From: a bacterium
GTDB lineage: Bacteria; Armatimonadota; Zipacnadia; Zipacnadales; UBA11051
Length of the DNA: 64,000 bases
Direction: 5' to 3'
Assembly (NCBI GenBank): GCA_030604405.1
Contig: JAUVVY010000016.1
Location: 1 to 64,000 of the forward strand
In this document: positions 34,889 through 42,347 of the stretch, piece by piece
How the letters are laid out: every line of letters starts with the position of its first letter
Position numbering within the stretch: the stretch's first letter is position 1
The notes under the pieces: generated by a model
What the model saw: only the letters and a program-made list of their open reading frames with translations
What the model was told of the DNA's origin: nothing
The model's database searches: none
Made by a program: the position numbers and the translations under genes

Positions 34889-36403
34889 GTGTCACCGAAG
34901 GCGATTGCGGCGATAGACCTGGGCACCACCTCCTGCAGGGCCGAGCTGTTTTCCCTGGAGGGCGAAACGCTGGGCCGCCATGCTGTCGAGTACCGCATCG
35001 TCAGCCACGAGCCGGACGCCGCCGAACAGGAAGCACTGGGCTGGTGGTCGGCGGCCTGCGAATGTATGCGCCAGGCCCTCAAGCAGGCCGAGATCGGCGG
35101 TGAGGATGTTATCGCCCTCGGCTTCAGCACCCAGGGGCACTCCTGGGTGCCCACTGACGCTGATTTCCGCCCCCTGCGGGCCGCCTTCACCTGGCTTGAC
35201 CGCCGCTCAGCGGGATATGCAGAAGAACTGCTGCAGGAGATGGGGGCGGAGTACTGGGGCAAGCTAGCCGGCAAGACGCCTGGCCCCTGGCACATGCTCC
35301 CACAGATCCTCTGGCTGCGCGAGCATCAGCCGCACATTCTCAAAGCCGCCCAGCATCTGCTTTTCGCCCAGGACTTCCTCATCGCCCGTCTCACCGGCAA
35401 GCCGGTCACTGATTGCACGACTGCCGCCGCGTCGCTGTTTTTTGACATTACCCATAACAGGTGGGACCCCAGGCTGCTGGAGCACTATGAGCTGGATCCG
35501 GAGCGTTTGCCGCAAGTGGCTGCGGCGGGCAGCGTCGTCGGACCTCTCACCAGAGAAGCGGCCGCGCAGATGGGCCTGAGCCCTCAGACCGTGGCCGTCA
35601 CCGGCGCGCAGGACCAGAAATGCGCGGCTTTGGGTGCAGGACTGGCTCCCGGAATCGGCACTGCCTCGCTGGGCACCGCCACTGCCATTTCGGCGCTGCG
35701 GGAGCGGCCCAAGTTCGACCCCGCCGTCCCGATACCGTGCTTCCCGTATCTGGAAAAGGGCACATGGGTATTGGAGGCGGCGCTGACCACCACCGGCGGG
35801 GCGGTCAACTGGCTGCGCGATGCCTTGAGGCCGATCAAAGAAGACCTGTCATACACCGACCTCATGCGGCTTGCCGGCGAGGCCCCCACCGGCAGCGGCG
35901 GCGTGGTCTTTTTCCCATACCCGGCCGGAGCAGGCACGCCCCACATGCGCTTTGATGCATCGGCGGCTTTTGCCGGCATTAACCTCTCAACGACCGCCTC
36001 CAGCCTCGCCCGCGCAGTGCTGGAGGGTTGCGCGTACGAGATAGCAACTGCCCTGGGTGCCATGCAGCAGGCCGGCTGCCACATAGAGCAACTGTATGTC
36101 TTCGGCGGCGGCGCCCGCAGCAAGCTGTGGACGCAGATCATTGCCGCCGTCGTAGGCGTGCCACTGTATGCGTGTCAGGAGGCTGAAACGGCCATTCGCG
36201 GTGCGGCGATGCTGGCCGCAAGAGGCGCGATGGAGCCGGAACAGGCGGCGGCATTGCAGGACGCTCTACGCTCGCCGGCTACAGCCGTGACCGTGAGCGA
36301 AAAGCTGCGGGCCCGCTACCGGGCGCTGTTTGAAAGATACGCCCGCGCGCGCGAACAGTACTGGCGTTTTGCGGACACACTCACCCAGGAGGAAGAACGA
36401 TGA
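34889..36403 (+). CDS. FGGY-family carbohydrate kinase (xylulokinase-like)
   Basis: A 504-residue sugar kinase of the ASKHA fold. The phosphate loop IAAIDLGTTSCRAELF opens the protein, GFSTQGHSWVPTD is the substrate region, and VTGAQDQKCAALGAGLAPG, PYPAGAGTPHMR and LYVFGGGARSKLWTQIIA are the second-half signatures. The start is GTG at 34889, 6 nt after GGGAGG. An ATG at 34796 is in frame but lies inside the palindromic repeat and would add 31 unrelated residues. Its ATGA overlap with the M55 peptidase implies coupled translation. Confidence 0.88.
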   Translation: MSPKAIAAIDLGTTSCRAELFSLEGETLGRHAVEYRIVSHEPDAAEQEALGWWSAACECMRQALKQAEIGGEDVIALGFSTQGHSWVPTDADFRPLRAAFTWLDRRSAGYAEELLQEMGAEYWGKLAGKTPGPWHMLPQILWLREHQPHILKAAQHLLFAQDFLIARLTGKPVTDCTTAAASLFFDITHNRWDPRLLEHYELDPERLPQVAAAGSVVGPLTREAAAQMGLSPQTVAVTGAQDQKCAALGAGLAPGIGTASLGTATAISALRERPKFDPAVPIPCFPYLEKGTWVLEAALTTTGGAVNWLRDALRPIKEDLSYTDLMRLAGEAPTGSGGVVFFPYPAGAGTPHMRFDASAAFAGINLSTTASSLARAVLEGCAYEIATALGAMQQAGCHIEQLYVFGGGARSKLWTQIIAAVVGVPLYACQEAETAIRGAAMLAARGAMEPEQAAALQDALRSPATAVTVSEKLRARYRALFERYARAREQYWRFADTLTQEEER

Positions 36404-37173
36404 AAGTCTATGTTCTCACAGACCTCGAAGGCCCCGCGATGATAAGCACCTTCGCCCAGACGCGCGATGTCACGCCCGAGGAGAAGAAACGTTCGGAATA
36501 TTTCCTCACAGGCGAGGTCAACGCGTGCATTGACGGCATACTCGACTTCGACCCCGATGCGGAGGTGATCGTCTGGGACGGGCACGGCAGCGGCGGGATT
36601 GACCACCGGCGCTTCCACAAGCAGGGCAAGCTCATCGCACGCGGGCCGATCCGGGCGCCTTACTATCTGGACGAGAGCTTCGACGCCCTGATGTTCGTCG
36701 GCCAGCACGCGAAGATGGGCGAGCGCGGCGTGCTGTGTCACACCTACTCCTCCAAGAGCATTGAGTATTACAAGATGAATGGGATCGAGATGGGGGAGTT
36801 CGGCTGCCGGGCGCTGATGGCCGGCACTATGGGCGTGCCGACGACCCTTGTGACCGGCGATGATGTGACCTTCGAAGAAGCGCAGGCGCTGGTGCCGAAG
36901 ATCGAGGGCGCTGTGGTCAAGGTAGCGCTGGCGCGGGAGCTTGCTATCCACCTCTCTCACGAGGCCGCCTGCGACCTGATACGCGAGAAGGCCCGCGTCG
37001 CCTGCGAGCGCACCGGCCAGATCGTACCGTATTTCTTCTCCGGTCCCTACACTCAGGAGATACGGGTGCTGGAAGGCGTCGGCATCCAGGGCTACCTCGA
37101 TGCAGGCGCAGAATTCGTGGACAGCCGGACGGTGCGCCTGCACAGCGAAAACATCTGCGAACTACGTATATGA
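36400..37173 (+). CDS. M55-family D-aminopeptidase (DppA-like)
   Basis: A 257-residue zinc peptidase. Metal-binding and catalytic motifs are in order: VLTDLEGPA (Asp and Glu ligands, residues 8 and 10), VWDGHGSGG near residue 60, VGQHAK near residue 105 with the following HTYSSKSI, and GEFGCRALMAG with the late Glu. In Bacillus, DppA releases D-amino acids from peptides such as D-Ala-D-Ala. It lies between a sugar kinase and an M28 peptidase, which suggests salvage of peptidoglycan-like or peptide-sugar material, an inference from context. Confidence 0.86.
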   Translation: MKVYVLTDLEGPAMISTFAQTRDVTPEEKKRSEYFLTGEVNACIDGILDFDPDAEVIVWDGHGSGGIDHRRFHKQGKLIARGPIRAPYYLDESFDALMFVGQHAKMGERGVLCHTYSSKSIEYYKMNGIEMGEFGCRALMAGTMGVPTTLVTGDDVTFEEAQALVPKIEGAVVKVALARELAIHLSHEAACDLIREKARVACERTGQIVPYFFSGPYTQEIRVLEGVGIQGYLDAGAEFVDSRTVRLHSENICELRI

Positions 37174-37234
37174 GGCGAGACGCTGACGGTTTTGGCGATA
37201 GCCCGATAAGCTACGCTGCGGGAGATGACCTGGT

Positions 37235-39211
37235 ATGTTCAAGCCGACTCTTAAGGCCATAGAGCCGCTGTTGTCCGGCGAAAACGCTCTCGACATCGCG
37301 GCCCACATTCACGACCTCGACCGCTGGTCCTCATTCGACCGGCACCGTGAGGCCAGCCGCTACTGCTGTGAGAAGATGAAGCAATATGGCCTGGAGGCCG
37401 AGCTGTTCCCGATACCGGCCGACGGGGAGAGCATCTTTGGCGACTTCGTCATGCCCCGCGCATGGGACGCCAAAGAAGGTACGCTTACACTGCTTGGAAA
37501 TGATGAGCGCGGCGAAGTCGAGCTGTGCAGGTACACCCATGAGCCGTGCTCGCTGGTGGTTCACAGCAAAGCGACGCCCCCCGGTGGCACCACGGCTGAA
37601 ATCGTGCTGATGGATGGCGGCTCGAAGGCGGAGGACTACAACAATGTTGACGTGGCCGGGAAGGTCATCTTCACACGTCTATCGCCGCGCGAGGTGAAGG
37701 TCGAGGCAATAAAACACGAGGCGGTCGGCATCATATCGGACGAGTTGCCTGAGTATCCGATGCGCCCGCCGATGGAATTGCCCGACACGGTGGCCTGGGT
37801 GCGCTTCATGTCGGACCACAGCGGCGGCGGCTGGGGCATGCGCAAGGGTGACAGCGAGTGCTGGGGCTTTATGCTCTCGCCGAGGCAGGGCCATTGGCTG
37901 CGCGAGATCATCGCCCGCGAAGGCACGGTGCGCGTTCATGCAGAAGTTGACGCCGGGCTATATGATGGTACGCTGGAGGTGGTGACCGGGTGGATACCTG
38001 GTGAGACTGACGAGCACGTCATCTTCAACGGCTATCTGCACGAGTACGGCGCTATAGACAATGCCAGCGGCGCCGGCCTGTCGATCGAGATTCTGCGCAC
38101 ACTGCGCCAACTGATAGATGCCGGCAAGCTACCGCAACCCAAACGCGGCATTCGCATGATCTTTTCCTACGAGTGCATGGGCACCATGGCGGCGGTCGTG
38201 CAGCGCCCCGATATCTTTGGGGAGAATGCCGTCGCCGGCCTGACCATGGATTGCGTCGGCGGCCGCGAGTCGCTCAACCACGCCCCGCTCGATATATGGT
38301 CCAATCCCTATGCAGCCGGCTGCTATACAGACGTTCTTCTGGCCGGCATAATGCAGCATCTGAGTGACCACGATACAGTGCTGGTCAACTGGCGTCGAAA
38401 GCCGTTCGGCGGCGCCGACAACATAATCGCCGACCCCACCATCGGCGTGCCCTGTCCCGCGCTGATCGAGTGCCCCTACACCCATTACCACGCTTCCAGC
38501 GATACGCCCGACAAGCTGGATCCGAAGAGACTTGCGTGGATCGGCAAGGCCGCCGCTACGTATGCCTATTTCATCGCTAATGCGGGCGAAGCCGAGGCAC
38601 ACTGGCTTGCCGAGCAGGTGTTCAGCGAGGCGCAGTACGCCTTTGTCGAGCAGGCTAATGAATTTGTATCGGCCTTGTACGCAGATCCGAAGCCGCGTGG
38701 TCCGGTGAAGGCGGCTAATCTGTGGCGGCGTCTCAGCTACCAGCATGCACGTTATGGCCTGGCGATAGACTCGGTGCTGCGTCTGGTCGCCAAGGGAAAG
38801 GACTCACTGGCACGGGACCTGGAGGCGTTTAAGCAAGAACTCACCAAGGCGGCGGAAGCTGCTTTCAGGCATGGTGCGCAAATCGCCGGCGTACCCGCTC
38901 GCAAGCCTCCCCCGTCGAGGAGCAAATACAAGCAGCAAGCGGCCCGACTAGTTCCCGAGCGGCTCATCATCGGCCCGGCGCGAGAGACCCGTATCCCGCT
39001 GGCCGACCGCGAAGAATGGCACGCCATCTGCGAGCGGGTCGGCGTGACCGGCAATGTGGCAATGTACGGCGAGTTCTGGGCCGATGGCCACAGAACCATC
39101 GCCGAGATTGAAGAGCTCGTCGCTGGCGAAACCGGCGAAGCTGGCTGCAAGCTGCTCGATTTCTTCAAGGGCTACGAGAAGTACGGCTATGTCAAGTTGC
39201 ACGAGGCCTGA
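37235..39211 (+). CDS. M28-family metallopeptidase with inserted PA-like domain
   Basis: A 658-residue protein without signal peptide. An N-terminal cap, a PA-like insertion (VLMDGGSKAEDYNNVDVAGKV, near residue 130) and an M28/aminopeptidase core are visible. Zinc ligands are expected in GYLHEYGAIDNASGAGL (His and Asp), YECMGTMA (Glu), MDCVGGRE (Asp) and PYTHYHASSDTPDKL (His). The first ligand motif reads YLHEYGAIDN instead of the common HLDxxxGAxDN, so the metal geometry may differ. The last 180 residues are an added helical domain. ATG 37235 is 10 nt after GGGAG. Confidence 0.82.
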   Translation: MFKPTLKAIEPLLSGENALDIAAHIHDLDRWSSFDRHREASRYCCEKMKQYGLEAELFPIPADGESIFGDFVMPRAWDAKEGTLTLLGNDERGEVELCRYTHEPCSLVVHSKATPPGGTTAEIVLMDGGSKAEDYNNVDVAGKVIFTRLSPREVKVEAIKHEAVGIISDELPEYPMRPPMELPDTVAWVRFMSDHSGGGWGMRKGDSECWGFMLSPRQGHWLREIIAREGTVRVHAEVDAGLYDGTLEVVTGWIPGETDEHVIFNGYLHEYGAIDNASGAGLSIEILRTLRQLIDAGKLPQPKRGIRMIFSYECMGTMAAVVQRPDIFGENAVAGLTMDCVGGRESLNHAPLDIWSNPYAAGCYTDVLLAGIMQHLSDHDTVLVNWRRKPFGGADNIIADPTIGVPCPALIECPYTHYHASSDTPDKLDPKRLAWIGKAAATYAYFIANAGEAEAHWLAEQVFSEAQYAFVEQANEFVSALYADPKPRGPVKAANLWRRLSYQHARYGLAIDSVLRLVAKGKDSLARDLEAFKQELTKAAEAAFRHGAQIAGVPARKPPPSRSKYKQQAARLVPERLIIGPARETRIPLADREEWHAICERVGVTGNVAMYGEFWADGHRTIAEIEELVAGETGEAGCKLLDFFKGYEKYGYVKLHEA

Positions 39212-39257
39212 AGCCCTCCGGCGACACGTTTCTGCAGGCATTTCTCACGAACGAAGA

Positions 39258-39283
39258 GGCGCCCGGCTGATACCGGGCGCCTA
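39258..39283. terminator. Strong hairpin between convergent genes
   Basis: AGGCGCCCGG and CCGGGCGCCT form a perfect 10-bp stem with a 6-nt loop, midway between the stops at 39211 (plus) and 39308 (minus). The plus-strand tail TATCTATAT is T-rich. It probably serves both genes. Confidence 0.65.
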
Positions 39284-39307
39284 TCTATATGGAAGCCATG
39301 GCTTGCC

Positions 39308-39697
39308 TCATTGGACAACGGCGTCCACCGGGCAGACCTTGGCGCCGCGTGCAACTGCCGCTTTGGAAGCGCCGACCTTGATCTTGGCTTTGCCGGTCTT
39401 CTTATCAATCTCGAAGGCTTCTGGCGCAACCCTCACGCACTTGCCGCAGCCGATGCACTTACTGGCGTCCACATAAGGCTTCTTGGCGGCTGCAGCAGCA
39501 GGGCACTTGTCCGTTCCGGCGTATGGGCAACTGGCACAGTCCCCGCCAGCATTGACAGTTGCCACCTCAGCCGTAATCTCGGTGTCTTGTGCGGGGCCCG
39601 CCGGGCTTCTGCCGACTGCCGCGTACGCCACGGCGACCAACGCCACAGCAACAACGCCTATGAGCAACGCTTTCGCGGTTGTGTTGAGCTTCATCAT
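39308..39697 (-). CDS. Membrane-anchored 4Fe-4S ferredoxin with extra cysteine motif
   Basis: A 129-residue protein with an N-terminal hydrophobic segment (residues 7-27) ending VAYAAVG, so it is exported or anchored. CIGCGKCVRVAPEAFEID and the later CPVDAV form one 4Fe-4S site of the single-cluster ferredoxin type. A second cysteine group, CASCPYAGTDKCP (near residue 54), precedes it and is outside the normal ferredoxin. ATG-ATG start at 39697 with AGGA 7 nt upstream. It is alone on the minus strand between two plus-strand genes; the partner is unknown. Confidence 0.8.
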   Translation of the reverse strand: MMKLNTTAKALLIGVVAVALVAVAYAAVGRSPAGPAQDTEITAEVATVNAGGDCASCPYAGTDKCPAAAAAKKPYVDASKCIGCGKCVRVAPEAFEIDKKTGKAKIKVGASKAAVARGAKVCPVDAVVQ

Positions 39698-39961
39698 AAG
39701 CTAGTCCTTTCTCTTTCGCTTCTCGCGACTATTGTAAGGACGTCTCTGAGCAGGCCTACATTCCCTGGATCGCATCAGCGGTCACGTTGTGGACGCAGAA
39801 TGGTGAAGAGCGGTTAGAAATTGCTCGCACGGCTGCCGGCAGGTGTGTTCCTGGCGACGGCGAAAAGCTAGCCACGAAAGCTCCAGCAGTACTGCTCCAT
39901 ACTTGGGTTTACGCATAATCCATGCTGGCGCACTGGGAGTTATGCAAGCAGGAGGCCAGGC

Positions 39962-40921
39962 ATGAAAGACAAGATCAAGCTTTATCAAGAGACCGGACTG
40001 AAGGCCGTAGAGTATCAGTTGAGCTACCAGCAGCCCGACGGCGGCTACATCTGGAACGGCTATGCCGATGACGCGTATCACAAGCAGGCCTATTCGTGGA
40101 GCGTCGCCGGCCATCTTGCCGAAGCCCACAGGCTGCTGAACTGGGTCCGAGATAACACGCTGCTGCCGGACGGCGAATTGAAAGCCTACAACGGGGACAT
40201 CTACAAGTATTCCTGGTTTTTCCAGGGTGCGCACCGCATCGGCAGGTTCGATCTGTCGTACCCCGTCATGTCGTTTTTGCTGTCCTGCCAGGCTCCCTGC
40301 GGCGGCTTTCCGTGTCGTCCCGCCGACGAATACCTGCAGTCGCTGGCGACCTGCTGGACGGGCGTATCGGCCATCTATTTCGGACGGCTCGACGTTGCTC
40401 AGAGGGCCGCTGAGTGGGCCATCAGCATGCTCGAGCAGCAGCCCGACGAAAGCAAGTTCTACTTCCGCACCACGCGCTACGGCAAGCTTGCCACACCCGA
40501 CCTCGTCCCGCAGGCGGACGCGGTACACATTGACACCACCAAGCCGAAGCAGTGGTATTGGGAAGTCGGTCTGCCGATGCAGCTCATGTGCCGGCTATAC
40601 ATGGCGACCGGAATCAAGAAATATCTGGACTTTGCCTGGCGCTTTTTCGAGTTCAAAGAGCGCTGCTATGAGGACGCGTTCAGCTTCGTCGGCAGTGGCA
40701 AGAGCAGCCTCGGCGCGGCGCTTCTGTACCAGATTACCGGCGAGGAGCGCGCCAGGGAAGCCGCCTGCACTTTCTGCGACTTCCTGGTCGAGACACAGTA
40801 CCCGGAGGGTGGCTGGCGCGACGAGGACGAACCAGACATTCCTCTGATCTACCTGGACCACGCCGCCGAGTTCAACATCTGGCTGCAGGAGGTCTCCTCC
40901 TGCCTGGCGAGTAGGAAGTAA
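39962..40921 (+). CDS. Alpha/alpha-barrel protein (prenyltransferase/terpenoid-cyclase-like fold)
   Basis: A 319-residue soluble protein built from helical repeats: QQPDGGYIWNGYADDAYHK, CQAPCGGFPCRPADEYLQS, LYQITGEERAREAACTFC and QYPEGGWRDEDEPDI. QxxDGG / xPxGGW turns are characteristic of alpha/alpha toroids such as squalene-cyclase-like or uronyl-hydrolase-like proteins. No catalytic motif is certain, so no activity is assigned. ATG 39962 follows GGAGG by 6 nt. Gene-free 39698-39961 upstream shows no clear feature except a possible minus-strand TACAAT near 39735. Confidence 0.65.
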   Translation: MKDKIKLYQETGLKAVEYQLSYQQPDGGYIWNGYADDAYHKQAYSWSVAGHLAEAHRLLNWVRDNTLLPDGELKAYNGDIYKYSWFFQGAHRIGRFDLSYPVMSFLLSCQAPCGGFPCRPADEYLQSLATCWTGVSAIYFGRLDVAQRAAEWAISMLEQQPDESKFYFRTTRYGKLATPDLVPQADAVHIDTTKPKQWYWEVGLPMQLMCRLYMATGIKKYLDFAWRFFEFKERCYEDAFSFVGSGKSSLGAALLYQITGEERAREAACTFCDFLVETQYPEGGWRDEDEPDIPLIYLDHAAEFNIWLQEVSSCLASRK

Positions 40922-40957
40922 CAGCAGCTATTGCGCTCCGCCAAGGAGGGACGGAAC

Positions 40958-42043
40958 ATGCGCAGAATGTGGGTGTGGTGCGGTGCGTTTTCGGTATTGA
41001 TGGCGATAGGCGCGGCTCCCACAGAAGACCAGAGCGCCGTATCGAAGGCCCACAGCATTCTGTTCTACAAGGGCCTCGGCCTTCACTATATCTACCGAAT
41101 GAACGCCGACGGCAGCGGACAAGCGGCGCTCAATGATGCCTGGACGTGCACACGGCGGCTCGCCCTCTCGCCCGATGGCCGCACAATTGCTGTGGTCAGG
41201 TTCGGTGGCCGGCGTCCGTCGGGTTTCCACATCTACACGCTGGGGGACGACGGTGGCAATCAGACCTGGCTTGTGCCTGGGACACACCCGGCATGGTCGC
41301 CCACAGGTGACCGGATGGCCTTCTATTATGCCGGACTGTGCGTGTTGGATACACGCTCCGGCGCGTATAGCAGGCTGGTCGCGAGCACCATCGCCGGCCC
41401 TTATATGATTGACGGGCCCGTCTGGTCGCCGGATGGCACCAGAATCGCGTTCGCCATGCTTACAGGTATTGAGCAGGGCCGGCTCCTCGGCAACATTTAC
41501 CTCATCAATCCGGACGGCACCGGCTGCCAGCGCCTTACGTCACTGCACAGGTCATATGCGCCAACATGGTCACCGGATGGGGGGAGAATCGCTTTTAGCG
41601 GTGGAACAGGTCTAGATGATGGCCTCTATACAGTCAACTCCGACGGGGCTGGCCTGAAACGGCTGACAGATCGCCGTCCGACGCGTGGAAATATCGCCTG
41701 GTCGCCCGATGGCAAAAGGATTGCGCTGGCTGGCCTGGATAAACAACTGAGGCCCGCTTTCTCCGTGGACACGCCGGGTGAGGCGAAGCCCGCAAGCAAA
41801 GGGCTTCATGTCATAAACGCCGATGGCAGTGGCCTGCAGTGGCTCACCAGTAGTGAGAGCCTACTGGTATCCGATGTAACGTGGTCACCTGATGGTGGCA
41901 GGATCGCTTTCAGCGGCCACCTGCGGACGACAGTAGATGTCTACGCGATCAACGCCGACGGCACGGGCCTGAGCAAGCTGACAGACGACGGGCAGAGTCA
42001 CGCGCCCGTGTGGGCACCACGGACGCCGCAGGCGGATAACTGA
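40958..42043 (+). CDS. TolB-like beta-propeller secreted protein (copy A)
   Basis: A 361-residue protein beginning MRRMWVWCGAFSVLMAIG with a signal peptide. It contains repeated PD40 blades with the pattern WSPDGxRIAF (for example VWSPDGTRIAFAM, TWSPDGGRIAFSG) and NADGxGLxxLT. The start at 40958 is 7 nt after AAGGAGGG. The C-terminal WAPRTPQADN and the following 240 nt match the end of the copy B gene and the start of the oxidoreductase at 45962, showing a duplication. Most of the propeller itself has diverged from copy B. Confidence 0.82.
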   Translation: MRRMWVWCGAFSVLMAIGAAPTEDQSAVSKAHSILFYKGLGLHYIYRMNADGSGQAALNDAWTCTRRLALSPDGRTIAVVRFGGRRPSGFHIYTLGDDGGNQTWLVPGTHPAWSPTGDRMAFYYAGLCVLDTRSGAYSRLVASTIAGPYMIDGPVWSPDGTRIAFAMLTGIEQGRLLGNIYLINPDGTGCQRLTSLHRSYAPTWSPDGGRIAFSGGTGLDDGLYTVNSDGAGLKRLTDRRPTRGNIAWSPDGKRIALAGLDKQLRPAFSVDTPGEAKPASKGLHVINADGSGLQWLTSSESLLVSDVTWSPDGGRIAFSGHLRTTVDVYAINADGTGLSKLTDDGQSHAPVWAPRTPQADN

Positions 42044-42076
42044 CTCGAATCTCGACTACGAAGGAATGAGGAAGCA

Positions 42077-42277
42077 GTGGCAGATAAACTGCAATTCGGC
42101 CTGATTGGCTGCGGGTCACAGGGGCGCTTTTTGTCCGAAGGGCTCAGGATGACCGACAAAGCGGACCTGGTCGCATGCGCTGATCCGAACTCTGAGGCTG
42201 CACAGACGGCGCTAGCCCGGTGCGGCTATCAGAAAGCCTACGACAGCGCGGAGGCGATGCCGATCGAGCAAGCATAA
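42077..42277 (+). pseudogene. Truncated Gfo/Idh/MocA oxidoreductase (N-terminal fragment)
   Basis: 66 codons starting GTG, reading MADKLQFGLIGCGSQGRFL, nearly identical to the first 61 codons of the intact gene at 45962. Homology stops abruptly after GAGGCGATG (42252-42260); the next bases are unrelated and lead to a stop after five more codons. Only the first part of the Rossmann NAD-binding fold remains, so it cannot be an active enzyme. It is a relic of a tandem duplication that included the 3' end of the TolB-like gene. Confidence 0.85.
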
Positions 42278-42279
42278 TA

Positions 42280-42288
42280 TGATATAAT
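42280..42288 (+). promoter_or_regulatory. Extended -10 promoter of the 42348 gene
   Basis: TGATATAAT is a perfect extended -10 element (TG, one base, TATAAT), about 60 nt before the start codon. No good -35 is seen, consistent with an extended -10 type. It lies just after the duplication breakpoint. Confidence 0.55.
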
Positions 42289-42347
42289 CGTACGGCACAG
42301 CCTCAGCCGCGCTGGTGTCCACTGATTGAGCGCAGGGAGTGACAGTT

